Source: Timema cristinae (lineage: Eukaryota; Arthropoda; Insecta; Phasmatodea; Timematidae). From it: 64,000 nt of DNA. How positions within the stretch are numbered: position 1 is the first letter of the stretch; the number at the start of each line of letters is the position of its first letter. The stretch lies in NCBI GenBank assembly GCA_039000515.1, contig JBCFYV010000012.1:41976355-42040354 (forward strand), in the 5' to 3' direction. The notes beneath the pieces are model-generated. The model was not told the origin of the DNA, did no database searches, and worked only from the letters and a program-made list of their open reading frames with translations. Made by a program: the position numbers and the translations under genes. Shown here in pieces: positions 36,911-48,178 of the stretch.

Positions 36911-37447
36911 TAGTACTATAGCAACTTGGTTACTTAATTCATCTTATTATATGCATTTGTACAATTGTCTTAATATTGGTGTACCGTTGTGGAACGATAT
37001 AACATCTGAGATAACTTTCTCCCATCTTATTTTGAAACTTGCACGTCACCCTGAGGCCTGCTCCTCTTTGCGAGGAACTTACATACACCGCCCTGAGTCA
37101 ACACCGACTAGATAAGAAAGCACGAGCGCGGCGCTTCCGTGACGTCACTTACTCTGGTCCTACTCGGTAGGCAGAAACCACTCGCTCGTTATTTTCTCGC
37201 AGTACAAAATGCATTATAATTACTTTTTAAATTTCTTGGGTATTGATTGCTTAGGCTAGCCCCCACTAAGGATTGTTGATGTTTAGTTAATTTTTATTTA
37301 ACTTCATCAATTTTGTATAAATATATATATATATATATTTTTTTTTTTGACAAAAAATATATATATATTTTTGACAAAAAATATACATATATTGCTGGAT
37401 AACACCAATATATCTTTTATAACAACAAAATACTAGGTACTAAAATG
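36911..37447. promoter_or_regulatory. GC-rich, CpG-containing patch with a CRE-like site
   Basis: About 37030-37200 is clearly less AT-rich than its surroundings, has several CpGs (gagcgcggcgcttccg), and contains a perfect palindromic tgacgtca at 37140-37147. It could be a promoter or a repeat fragment. No gene start is visible downstream; the following sequence is (TA)n and T-rich. Confidence 0.25.
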
Positions 37448-37760
37448 GTGCATCATTTTATAATAACATGTAGATATCATTAGACAGATGTACCATTTTA
37501 TAACATGTAAATACAACTGCACAAAGTGTATCATTTTATAACATGTAAATACAACTGCACATAAATGTATCATTGTATAACATGTAAATACAACTGCACA
37601 TAAATGTATTATTTTATAACATGTAAATACAACTAGAAAATAGTATCGTTTTATACGAACATGTAAATACAGCTACACATAAATGTTTAAGTTTATAACA
37701 TGTAGATACAACTAGACAAAGGTATAATTTTATAACAACATGTAAGTACTTAAATGTATA
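37448..37760 (+). repeat. 39-bp minisatellite, about eight units
   Basis: The core ttttataacatgtaaataca, actgcacataaatgtatca repeats every ~39 bp from about 37450 to 37750. The middle units are almost identical and the outer ones diverged. Confidence 0.9.
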
Positions 37761-38463
37761 GTTTAAAAATAACACAAGAATAGAAATCAAGTTAAAGAAT
37801 AAATAGGGTTTTGGTTTTTAATGTGTGTTAATTCATTATAATTGTATTTAAAATCTATAATTCATCAAAAATAATGTAGCTAACACAATAGTGTGAATTT
37901 GTTTTGAAAAAATATATAATACATTATATAGTAAATAAAACACATCTATGCTATGATTTATTGTGTTAACAGGGTTTTTAGCTTCTCTTTTTATTTTTTT
38001 ATCAGTTACATTGAAGTTCATAATTTTTTTCTAAAGCACGCATTTTTTAACATTATATTGGTATAAATTCACTAGTGTGATCGTCTAATGCGTCTCTCTG
38101 AATGTTACCAGGCAGAATGTACCTCATCTTTAATTCTTCAGTACAGTATCGTGAACGATCTAACATATTGGTTATTTGTCGGAGAGCCCCTTGTGTCTAC
38201 TTTGAAAAGGCACCTGTTGAACAATTCATATTTTCCCAGTTATCTAGCCAATTCAAAAATCTAGTAAAAAAAATGAATTTTCGTGAGAATCATTATAAGC
38301 TAAGGCTACATGTACTCATTTATTTGATGAATACCTTGATGTGAAGTTTTGACATTCATGATACCCCACTATGTACAAATAATTCAAATGAACGTAGCTG
38401 TATCAGAATATTGTGAAAGTTTATAAGTGGGTCAAACTTCATTTAGGCCTTGTATCACAAATT
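37761..38463. other. AT-rich sequence, nothing recognised
   Basis: An 80-codon open frame at 38102-38344 has no recognisable domain. Confidence 0.4.
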
Positions 38464-38474
38464 TATTAAAAATT

Positions 38475-38746
38475 ATCCGCCTCGGTGGCGTAGTTGGCTA
38501 ACGCACAGGTCGTGTTGAGCTCGACTGCTAAGGACGGGGAGATTGAGGTTTGAATCTCTGTCGGGTGAACTGGGGGGGGTTCTTAAATCGTTTTCCACTC
38601 TCCCTCCACGCAAATGTGGGTTCACTTCCTATAAATCAACCTTATCAATTCCTAATCCATTAGCGTAATTAGTACTTAAAACGTATAACCCGAACTGGTA
38701 GTAAGACACGGTGCTAAATAATAATAATAATATTTAATAAAAATAA
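38475..38746 (+). mobile_element. tRNA-derived SINE, type B, full length
   Basis: The head cgcctcggtggcgtagttgg ctaacgc contains an A-box-like segment; B-box-like ggtttgaatctctgtc follows. The body has 'ccactctccctccacgcaaa' and the shared tail 'cccgaactggtagtaagaca' with an AAT-rich end. tattaaaaatt occurs perfectly at 38464-38474 and 38747-38757 as a target duplication. Confidence 0.9.
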
Positions 38747-38853
38747 TATTAAAAATTCTCATCACTAGTTTGACATTCTGCCTCTTTAAATTTGAAGGAT
38801 TGAGAAATTTTAGAGAAATACCCTAATCAAAAGTTAAAATAGAGTTGCTTTCA

Positions 38854-38854
<1 letters not shown>

Positions 38855-38894
<40 letters not shown>

Positions 38895-39033
38895 CACCGC
38901 GTCTTACTACCCGTTCGGTTTATACGCACTTACGCTAATGTGTAATGGTATGGTGATTGTGAGATGAAATGAAGGACCTACAGTTTAACGTGGAATCCGA
39001 ACCACGGTGGTGGCCTGGCATTCCCCACATTCA
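38855..39033 (-). mobile_element. 5'-truncated type A SINE with target duplication
   Basis: (ATT)n, then atcaccgcgtcttactaccc and the type A body to ggcattccccacattca. agttgctttcaa (38843-38854) and agttcctttcaa (39034-39045) match at 11 of 12. Confidence 0.85.
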
Positions 39034-39045
39034 AGTTCCTTTCAA

Positions 39046-40713
39046 CTTTGTGCAATTTCAACAAAGTAAAAAATGAAGCAGTTTTATATTGTCCTTCTGA
39101 AGGACTCTAAAAATCAGGGTGATACATGCATTTATTACTATTATTTTGATTTAACCAATTATTTCTGATATTTATTAAGCAAATGTACAGAATCTATTAA
39201 AAATACATGGGTTGCTTGGAATACTGGATGTTTTTACGCAAATGATACCTTATGAGGTGTAGCAAATAAACCCATTGCTTTTATATCAATAGCATTATTA
39301 TCAGTAACAATGCATATCACCCTGAAACAAACTTTTTATAGTCTTGTTACTACCTTTTTGAACAAAGTATACAAAGTTTTGAAATTAATTAATTTAACAG
39401 CAACAATATGAACAGCCTCAATGAAGTTGAAAAAATACTAGATACCATAAACACAAAGGCAATAATTTCTGCACTGTTTGAATCAAATGCTACACCAACA
39501 ATAGCACCAGATTGTAATAAGAATAAAGCTTTAGATGCATTTCATCAACCATAAGAATGTTTGTCTTCTCATGTTCTTACAAGTATGTGATTCTATTTGA
39601 TATATACATTAAAAAAATATCTTCAATGGTCTCTAATTGGGGGGGGGAAGGGGGGGGGGCTTACATATTTTTACAAATTTTGTTCAGTGTTGATGTATGA
39701 GGTAAAATTAAATTATGGCAAATTCTTAAAAACTCATAAAAATGTGGCGATATTATGTTCAGTAAGGTAGAAAACAATTAAAATGTGTGAAGAGTAGCTA
39801 AAGTTGTTTTTTGGACACACTAGTAATTTCAACTGTTCCTGAATTTCTCAAAGAACTGGAATCTGCATACAACCCTATTATATATGAGAATCCAATAAAC
39901 ACAGACTTTTAAATAAAAGGGCTCAAAATAATTTAAATCCACAAGCGACTATTTGAAAAATACTTAATAATAGACTGCCTGAAAATATAAATATAGCAGC
40001 AGCTGAAGAAGAAGATGAAACAGTGCAACTGTTTACATATACAGAATTACAGAAACAAAATAACTACATAATGAATAAATTATGACCCGCGACTTCAGCA
40101 CCCTGACCTTGATTTTATAATCCCTCAGAAATGAGCAAAACACAAGCACGACTAAAATTAAAAACAATTTAAAGCAATAAATGGAACAACTACGTCACAG
40201 ACGCAACTCTATACTCCAGAAAAATCTGTAAAATAACAAAACAGTTAAGAGTGCTATATAGCTAGCCGCTTACTTCACGGTGAAGTATTGGAAGAGAAAA
40301 TGTCACGCTTGTAGGCTGGACCAGCCAGCAGGACAAAAGGCAGGTATTGGCTTAGTGATTGGTAGCTTGGGCGAATTAGCTAGAGGGTGGGGAGTGCGTT
40401 ACTTTCCCTTCTTTCAGTCTACTTCTGGTCGGCACGCTTGACGCACAGACAGCAGGGAGAGGTAATGAATGCTCCCCAAAACCATACAACTTGTTAGCAA
40501 AAGCAGGGAGTAAATTTACACTGTTAACTGTTCTAAAAACCAACATTTTAAAGGTTCCGGTTCTGGTTCGAATAAAATAAGGGTTACTATTATTTTAGAT
40601 TACTATTAGGTTCCAGTTCTTTTTAAATTATATCAACTAATGTTTTTGTTTTAATTTGCCACAACATATTACTACCAGGTAGGTTTAAACGTTTTTGTAA
40701 CAATTTCGCCTAA
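39046..40713. other. AT-rich sequence with possible decayed coding text
   Basis: 39400-39550 and 39830-40100 (plus) look mildly coding-like, with Glu/Asn/Lys-rich translation, but stops interrupt them and no family is recognisable. A G9-AA-G10 run lies at 39639-39659. About 40260-40460 is GC-richer and unique. Confidence 0.35.
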
Positions 40714-41095
40714 GTGCATGTAGTAGGTCTTAATATCAGAATTAACCCTGATTTTTTGATTGGAATGTTTCACTTGCCATACATATACTTAAGGAAACGA
40801 AGTTTTTTTTTTTTTTTGTTAGGGAGCCATCTTAATCTATTTAAAAACCAAAATGGTGGCCATCAACGATGGTGATCGAGAAATTCTTTTGCCTGTCAAT
40901 ATCTAAGTCACCTATAGTCCGATTTAATTTTGTTTTTTAATTTAAATATATTTGATAGTTCTTTCTATTTTATAATAAATGTTTATTCTAACCATTATTG
41001 TTTTCGTGAAAAGTTAAACTATTTATTTTTAATTTTTTTCTAAGATAGTTTGCTTAGTTACGTGAAAAATACTAAGAATCCGAGAAATTCGTCTT
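40714..41095 (+). repeat. left inverted repeat of the ~4-kb element
   Basis: Aligned by eye with the complement of 44340-44693. The most conserved block is about 40821-40960. Confidence 0.75.
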
Positions 41096-41466
41096 TATAA
41101 TTTTAAAAGCAAAATTAGTTCCCTTTCTATTAATACTATGGGAATGCCATTTGTGTTGAAATAGTACCAAAAACTAGCAGGAAACTCCGGGAAAGTGTTA
41201 CCCTCCCTCGACACTATTACACATAATACAACCCGTTTAAGTTTAAAAGGAATAAATATTTGTGTGTTATGTTGATAACTTGCACAGACTGTCATACCCA
41301 AGAAAACAAACATTAATGATTTTCTTGATAAGGTTGAGATAAGTTGCATACTCGTATAACTATAAATTAAGAGAGAAGGCCAGTACAAATATTGGCAAAA
41401 CACAATCATGAAGACGGTTAATGCCAATAAATTTACCGCAGAGACTATACGATACCAAATTTTCAA
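41095..41466 (-). other. 123-codon open frame, unknown
   Basis: A minus-strand frame, very hydrophobic, with a run like LLALTVFMIVFCQYLYWPSL near its start. It lies between the left inverted repeat and the 3' end of the element's main gene. Length and position make an accessory frame possible, but AT-rich DNA often yields hydrophobic frames by chance. No homologue comes to mind. Confidence 0.25.
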
Positions 41467-41937
41467 AATTCAGAAAACATTTATCTATGTTATAAAAAAT
41501 AATGTTAAGTTCAGTTCACATTAACAAATATTGTGAAATACACATTGACAAGAAATAAAATTACATGTTTCACATTTCAGTACCAAAATAAATAAAACAA
41601 ATATCATTTTAGGCAGTGAACTGAACCTAAATGCTGTTTCTATGGAAATCCCACATTCGCAAGTTATTCAGTTTATCATTATACTTATTCTTAAGATCAG
41701 CACTGCACATTCTATTCTACCTGGTCGATTGTCTTAATTGCAAAAAATTCATTCATCATCACTTAATATCACAATTCACTCATTGTCCTTTTCCTAGTCA
41801 GTACAGCAACAAAAACATTTCTTTAAGATATACAATATTTAAATTCAAATATGTTTTCTTTATTTGAAGTTATAGAACATTTAGACTTGTATTTTACTGC
41901 ATCAGGTTTAGGCACAGTTTTTACAAATAAGTGTACA

Positions 41938-44195
41938 TGCCAATTGTGCCTTTATGCCGGAACATCTTGTGCTACAACGATTGGAGCATCCACAATTCAC
42001 AAGTAACCTGAATGCTTTATATATTGGAGATAGAGATGACCAAACAAGATGCTATTCAGTTCCAACTTTCGTCACCCCCATTTAATAGGAGAATCTATTG
42101 GATCCTTTACTGAGAAAGCTCGGCCCCACACGTTTCCTGCTTGATATATGGTGTGAAGAATATGTTGTCCCAGCGCGTCTGATGTTGATGGTAAACTCTG
42201 CAAGGGGTGACTTTTTGATGTGAATAAAATCTTCCTAACTTCATTTATATACACATTTTCACCACCTTTATAGTACATCAAAACCACCAACTTTTCCAGC
42301 AATTGGAAAATCTCTTTAGATATCGAGGGAAAAGGTGTTGAAATAGCTTGAAATGCAGATGTCACTTCAGGAAAGGATTTCCATACATGCCATGCTGTCG
42401 CTTTTCTTTCTATGAAAATGAAGAGGTTACATCACATCCGGTGAATGCTTAAGCTCCTTTCAAGGCAGTGTATATTTCAAAACCCATACTTTGAACAATC
42501 GCGTGTAAACATAAATATATTTATGCTTTCCCTACACCAAACAGAATCCACATTTATTCAAGCCCCATATTATTCAAGAAAGGAAAGAGAGAAATCGCAA
42601 GGACAACAACGTTTGTGTCAACTGTGACAATATGAACTTTTTTCGCTCCGTATTCAACGTTATCTTTTGCATGCTTGAACATCCAACCATATAATTCTTC
42701 CTCTTCTCTGCAATGTATTCCCTCTAAAGAAGTGTTCATGGGCCAGGATGTGTGTATGACACTTTCAACCTCAGTGACGATTTGGATCAACTTGAATGAT
42801 CTCGAATACCCTTTGCCAATGAGATTGAAAAATTCTTTCTTATGGTCATCACAGGTGAGGAAGGCATGCCAATTTATGGGTACAATGTTCCCTTTTGCTA
42901 CCTGACGTCAAATACCTCCTTCAAACTTCTAGTGGCATAGATAACCCAGGAAATGTGAATACTTGTAACATTAAACCTATTGGTATCACTTAAAACTCTT
43001 CTTTGAGCTCTGTGCAGCAGTAATCTGCAAATGTTCTTGAGGTTCATGGAGGAAGAGAATGTAGCCTTGCTGCACCATCATAGATGAGGGTGTCACATGT
43101 TCCATGGAACTATGGTCCATTTGTTTCATCTTAAAAAAGCTTGATAATTTGAGATTTCTGGCATACCCGAAGAACACCATTAGAGAAGAGAGAGGGTGGA
43201 GTACTTGTATTTTCATACGCAAATAACCTTCCAAATCTAAGTCCCTATTGCAGTTGACAATGAACAATCTGGAGAAAAGTGCTACATCATTCTTCAAGTC
43301 TTTAATTATAGATGATGACATTTTTTTCCGAACAACGCACACAAAAATATTTCTGTATTTCGTTTAGGGGCAGATACACTGGTTTTGGCTCCTACACAAA
43401 GATGTTCCTTCACAAATATTTTTTAGAGTGTTGGTATTATCTACTTAGCACTCATCACTGAACTAACAAGATTCTTATCCATCACAATCTTTGAATCCCA
43501 AACGATAAGGTCATGTGATAATTCTATGAAAGTATTTACAAATTCAAGTATACTTTATTTCAAATAGCTTGCATTTTTTTGTGGAACTTTACCTGGGAGG
43601 CAAAGTATTGCTCGTGATGAAGGTGTTTACTGGAAATTTTGGAGCTTCAAACCCAATCAAAATGCTAATTAACTCTGGTCTTGTTAATATCCACCTACGT
43701 AGCATTGTAGGTACTTGCAACAAGCCAACACCACCACCATGTCCTTTCACAATTGCATTATGTTGTTCATGGGCTTGGTCTATGGAAATAGCAAAGAAAG
43801 AGCTATTAGTTTTATGTATCACAAGCTACCCACTATATAAAAAACTATATAAACAACTATATACACTTGGTGCTGTCTTTTAAAGCTCCTCCAAATATTT
43901 TATGTGGATGTTTAACCATAGTGCATAGTTTTTGTAGTCGAGAAGAAAAATCATGCTATCATGTTTTTTAGAGATTGACAGCATAGTTAATACATTCCCT
44001 CCCTAATAGAACTATTAAAAACAGTAGCACTATATGAAAATTGAGAATCAAGAACCAGAATCTAAATGTTGGAGTTCGAGAAGATTTCTCCTCAATCCAT
44101 TCTTCAAATGTTTGTCGTAAATGTCTGTCATCTTTGGTATGTCAGTGTGTGCAGTAAAGTACTCAGTATAGCATACAAGTGGTAATTCCTTTTGA
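41938..44195 (-). pseudogene. uncharacterised invertebrate family protein with Cys-rich C-terminus
   Basis: Minus-strand segments line up in one order with a family I know only as 'uncharacterised protein' in many invertebrates. In order: FEEWIEEKS...TPTFRFWFL; a DYKNYALWLNIH segment (like 'DHTNYARWLPVH'); SSFFAISIDQAHEQHNAIVK then GGGVGLLQVPTMLRRW; a middle region 43342-42986; VHIVTVDTNVVVLAIS (usually VDTDVVVLA); AFTGCDVTSSF; LEKLVVLMYY; HILHTIYQAGNVWG; and a C-terminal CGCSNRCSTRCSG...CTLICKNC cluster like TSO1/CXC cysteine motifs. Stops and frame changes separate the parts, so it is a pseudogene. The DTD/GCD spacing recalls PIN/FEN-type nucleases; that is inference. The usual long N-terminus is missing. 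Confidence 0.65.
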
Positions 44196-44339
44196 AACTA
44201 AACATTTAGCATATGAGGGTAGGTTTTTTTTTAGCCAATAACAATTTCCTGGAGTTTTCCGCTCGTTCTTGGGACTATTTAAATATAAATGACTTTCCCA
44301 AGGTATCACTGGAATGGTAGCTAAATTTTTCTTTTAAGG

Positions 44340-44693
44340 TTGTAGAGAAATGTTTTTAGGATCATGAGTACTTTTCACGTAACTTGGTGTAGAATAAAAG
44401 TAAAAAAGGTTTTTAAATTTTTTCACAAAAATGATAATGTTAGTAAAAATACATTTCCTACAAAAAAAAAGCACTATAAAATATTTTTAAATTAAAAGTT
44501 AAATTTAAATCGGACTATAGATGACCTAGATATTGACAGGCGAAATAACTCCTCTGCCGCCATCTTGTTGCTATAAGTAGATTTTTAAATGGCTCCCTAT
44601 CTAGGTAACTTTGTTTTATTACAGAGTATATTATGTATGAAAGTGAGACAGTCCAATCAAAAAGTGCAGTTTTTATTATTTTACCACATGCAC
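44340..44693 (-). repeat. right inverted repeat of the ~4-kb element
   Basis: Complement of the left arm, diverged by roughly a fifth to a quarter with indels, by eye. Confidence 0.75.
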
Positions 44694-44734
44694 TATCATG
44701 TTTATCTAATATTAAGGAAGATATATTTAGGGAA

Positions 44735-44882
44735 TGTTTATACACCTACATATGCGTGGAAGGAGAGTGGGAAATCACTTTGTGTACAAGCACCCTTAAT
44801 ACTCCTGAACGAGATTCGAACATCAATCTTCCTATCATCGGCTGTCTAGTTTTGACCATGAGACCATGTACACACGCGTGAC
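44735..44882 (-). mobile_element. tRNA-derived SINE head/body, degenerate
   Basis: The minus strand has the body complement atgcgtggaaggagagtggg, a B-box complement (cgagattcgaaca) and a head complement ending acgcgtgacctgg. It lies just outside the 4-kb element. Confidence 0.55.
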
Positions 44883-45388
44883 CTGGAGAGTATATTATAC
44901 CCAAATATATATTTATAAACAAATTCCTTTGAAAATGTAAATGAGTATAAATAACTAGTCACAGTTATTTTAACGAGGAATAACGATATTAGATTGGAAA
45001 TTAGGAGAAGAAAAAATGTGGGAAATTAATCCTATTAATCATTTATTATGTTGATGATAATTACGCCTGCTGTTAAGGAATGTTTGGTTCAGATAAAGCA
45101 AAAGAATTATTTTACTGGTGGGTCTCTATGGTTGTTAAACGTAGTCTCTTACCTTACCTTACAGTGTTTGAAAACAGGGTGCTTAGGAAAATATTTCCTG
45201 CAAAAATGGACGAGTGTACTAGGATGTAAAGGAGGTTACATAATGATGAGTTACATACCCTATAATCATCACAAGACATTCCTAATATAATAAAGTCCGT
45301 TTATTAGGGTGTGCAGAGCATTCAGCGTGAATGGAATAGTCTAGAACCTTGTTCAGGATAATGACTGGCAAAGCCAATGGAAAGAGAA
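44883..45388. other. AT-rich spacer, nothing recognised
   Basis: An 80-codon frame at 45048-45290 has no domain. Confidence 0.4.
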
Positions 45389-45520
45389 ATGAATTAACTA
45401 GCTATATAACATTATAAATGACTTAACTTGCTAGATAACAATGGACATTACTTAACTTGCTAAATAACAATAGAAATTACTTAACTTGCTAGATAACAAT
45501 AGAAATGACTTAACTAGCTC
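45389..45520 (+). repeat. 30-bp minisatellite, about four units
   Basis: Unit acttaacttgctagataaca atagaaatt, starting about 45391, 45421, 45451 and 45481. Confidence 0.9.
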
Positions 45521-46355
45521 AATATAGGGATAGGATGTAATATGGTGGACTGGATAAAGATAGCTCAAGATATAAATAGTGTGTAATGATATAGGTTGAA
45601 TAGAACTAGCGAAATTTACGTTGTAATAAGATGGATTGGGTAGTGCTAGCTCAAGATAGAGACATGTTGTAAAGAGGTTGATTGGATAAAACTAGTCCAA
45701 GATTGACATAGGGTGTAGTCAGGGGCCTGGATAGAATTAACTCAAGATAAGGATATGTTCTAATGAGGTTGACTGGATAAAACTAGCTCAGGATAGAGAT
45801 AGGGTGTAATCAGATAACCTGGATAGAACTAGCTAAAGATAGGAATATGTTGTAATGAGGTTGACTGGATATAACTAGTTCACGATAGAGATAGGGTGTA
45901 ATCAGGTGGCCTGGATTGAGTTAGTTCAAGATAAGGATAAGGTGTGATGAGGCAAACTCGATAGAAATAGCTCAATGTAGAGATAGTGTGTAATGAGATG
46001 AACTTGATAGAACTAGCTAAAGATAGAGATAGGGTGTAGTTAGGGGACTGGATATAACAAGCTTAATATGGGGATATGGTGTAATCAGGTGGACTAGATA
46101 GTGAGAGCTCAAGCTGGGAATAGTGTTTAATTAGGTATACTGCATATAACTAGCTAAAGATAGGAAAACGATGTATTCAGTTGGATTGGTTATAACTTTT
46201 TCAAGATTTTGATAGAGTGAAATCAGGTGGACTGGATAGAACTGGTTCCAAATATGGTTAGAGTGTAATGAGTTGGATTTAATAGAACTTGCTCAGGATA
46301 GGGATATGTTATAATGAATGAGCTAGACTGGATATAACTACCTCAAGGTAGGGCA
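45521..46355 (+). repeat. ~46-bp minisatellite, about 17 units
   Basis: Unit like gtgtaatcaggtggactgga tagaactagctcaagatagagata, repeated with 10-30% variation. It follows directly on the 30-bp array, and the cores share 'actagct', so one may have grown from the other. Confidence 0.88.
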
Positions 46356-46493
46356 AGGTGGCATACTTTTTTATGTTCTGTAATGAATTTTAAGATCCTA
46401 ATGCCATAGAATAAGTAATTAAGTAGGTATGTGAACAGCAATCAATACACTGTAAATAATCTATCACCTAATCCATGTAATGATATTGGCTTG

Positions 46494-46506
46494 GATCAAT
46501 CTAAAA
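46494..46506 (+). repeat. outer target duplication, left copy
   Basis: gatcaatctaaaa, identical to 47101-47113. It flanks the first-inserted SINE (plus strand). Confidence 0.9.
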
Positions 46507-46510
46507 GGTG

Positions 46511-46795
46511 TTATTATTATTATTATTAGCACCGCGTCTTACTACCCGTTCGGGTTATACGCACTTACGCTAATGTGTAATGTTAGGGTGATTGTGAGAT
46601 GAAATGAAGGACCTACAGTTTAACGTGGAATCCGAACCACGGTGGCGACCTGGCATTCCCCACATTCACAGGATGTCTTGTCAGAGGTGAAGGAAGGGTT
46701 TGGCAATCAGATAAATCTTGGCCGGGACCGAGGATTGAACCCGGCCGCCAGCATAGAAGTCTGGCACCTTACCCCTAGACCACCAGGTCACCTCT
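46511..46795 (-). mobile_element. type A SINE, second insertion of a nested pair
   Basis: (ATT)n, gcaccgcgtcttactacccg, full body, B-box complement (ggattgaaccc) and head complement ending ccaggtcacct. atctaaaaggtg at 46499-46510 and 46796-46807 is its own target duplication. That duplication contains the junction of the neighbouring SINE. Confidence 0.92.
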
Positions 46796-46803
46796 ATCTA
46801 AAA

Positions 46804-47100
46804 GGTGACCTGGCGGTCTAGGGGTAATGTGTCGGACTTCTGTGCTGGGGTCCGGGGTTCAATCCTCGGTCCCGGCACAGATTTATCTGATTACCAAACC
46901 CTTCCTTTAACTCTGACAAGACATCTTGTGAATGTGGGGAATGCCAGGCCTCCACCGTGGTTCGGATTCCACGTTAAACTGTACGTCCTCCATTTCATCT
47001 CACCATCACCCTACCATTACACATTAGCGTAAGTGCGTATAACCCGAACGGGTAGTAAGACGCGATGCTAATAATAATAATAATAATAATAATTAATAAT
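46804..47100 (+). mobile_element. type A SINE, first insertion of a nested pair
   Basis: ggtgacctggcggtctaggg, B-box-like gggttcaatcc, type A body, tail gggtagtaagacgcgatgct and (AAT)n. Flanked in the original site by gatcaatctaaaa. Its 5' end faces the other SINE, giving an inverted pair of nearly 290 bp per arm. Confidence 0.92.
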
Positions 47101-47113
47101 GATCAATCTAAAA

Positions 47114-47313
47114 TATATAAAAAGTCATGGATGACGGTAATTTTTATTTAAAGTAACATATGTAGAGTATCCTTTTAAGATTCATCCATGAAGAAACACG
47201 CGCATTTTAGAAATAATGGAAAAAGGATTTCACCATTAAAATATATTTTTATAACATATTTCCTGTTAAAATAACAACTAAGATATTTCCTGTTAAAAGG
47301 AACAACTCCGCAG
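47114..47313. other. short AT-rich spacer before the LTR-like region
   Basis: It contains 'atatttcctgttaaaa' twice (about 47258 and 47283), immediately before the presumed LTR start. Confidence 0.4.
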
Positions 47314-47868
47314 TGTTTGGCAAAATACCCCAATTCCCTGTACCAATAGGAAGCTAGCCTTCACAACACCTGTCGCCAGGACTCTTTCTATTAGTTGGTT
47401 TTTACACTGTTGATGAGTGGAGAAAAAGGCAAGGGGTATGTCATATATAAGCCGTTGTGCATATGTTTAAACACCCGCCCACAGTCTCCAAACACAGCCA
47501 CACACACAATCCACGCACCTCCGCCCACACACTGGCAATCACAGTATAAAATAATATCACAAGTGCGCATCGATATAAAGCATGTAATTGTAACTGGCAG
47601 ATGTCATTTAAATAAACCATGTGTGAATAAACAGCCATCAAAAGTTCTATTTCTTTAATTCAATTTAATATACCGATTTAATTAATGCTCGACCACGGAG
47701 CTATAGACAGCTGGTTAAACGGTATATTTTTCATACAGTGATGATATGCGCTCGACCACGGAGCTATAGACAACCTAAACATCGTCACAGCATTATTATA
47801 TCAGGGAATTAATCCGTAGTGTTTCAATCGACGCCCGACGTTGGTCGATTTAATTCCATAGTGTTACA
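47314..47868 (+). repeat. probable 5' LTR of a Ty3/gypsy-like element
   Basis: Candidate limits are TGTTTGG at 47314 and TGTTACA ending 47868. A TATA-like tatataa is at 47444-47450. The end abuts AT then a primer-binding-like tggcgcccaa. A 63-bp-spaced duplication (gctcgaccacggagctatag at 47688 and 47751) and a second duplication around 47812-47880 lie within. No second LTR is in the window, so the boundaries are inferred. Confidence 0.55.
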
Positions 47869-47870
47869 AT

Positions 47871-47880
47871 TGGCGCCCAA
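47871..47880 (+). other. primer-binding-like site
   Basis: tggcgcccaa, the usual start of a tRNA primer-binding site in gypsy-type elements, two bases after the presumed LTR end. A degenerate echo (cgacgcccgacg) lies about 40 bp upstream. Confidence 0.65.
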
Positions 47881-47940
47881 TAGCGACGCGAATCCTCGAA
47901 TCCCTAGACAAGAAAGAGACTCCACCGACTGAAAGACACA

Positions 47941-48178
47941 CGGCACACTCCAAGGCACACTAACTACGAACATCAATCCGAGAACCGAGGTGAAACAGAC
48001 GTTCCACGCACGGCACACTACAAGGCACACCAACGACGTACATCCACCCGAGAACCGTGATGAAACAGACGTTCCACGCATGGCACACTACAAGGCACAC
48101 CAACGACGAACATCCATCCGAGAACCGTGATGAAACAGACGTTCCACGCACGGCACACTACAAGGCACACCAACGACA
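47941..48178 (+). repeat. 70-bp leader tandem repeat, 3.4 units
   Basis: Units begin at 47941, 48011, 48081 and 48151 with cggcacactacaaggcacac, and include 'ccgagaaccgtgatgaaaca' and gacgttccacgca. They are almost identical, so the expansion is recent. It lies between the primer-binding-like site and gag. Confidence 0.95.

Larger units (their letters stand above)
40714..44693 (-). mobile_element. ~4-kb element with ~380-bp inverted repeats and an unclassified gene
   Basis: The left arm (about 40714-41095) and right arm (about 44340-44693) are inverted copies. Shared landmarks from outside in: gtgcatgtrgta, ttttttgattgga, catacatatact, aggaaacgaagtt-like, agggagccat, 'cctgtcaatatctaggtca', ctatagtccgattta, and 'agttacgtgaaaagtact'. 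The space between holds one decayed minus-strand gene. This is DNA-transposon architecture, but I cannot assign a superfamily. Outer limits are approximate and no target duplication is evident. Confidence 0.75.

Noticed and set aside
40820..40830. agggagccat as the outer end of the 4-kb element
   Set aside because: The inverted match continues about 100 bp further out on both sides (to about 40714 and 44693), so this is an internal point of the arms.
47824..48151. Minus-strand Cys/Val-rich repetitive frames
   Set aside because: Translations of the 70-bp leader repeat; no protein family involved.
47941..48178. CRISPR-like regular repeats
   Set aside because: Units are contiguous 70-bp tandem repeats without spacers, in eukaryotic DNA, inside a retroelement leader.
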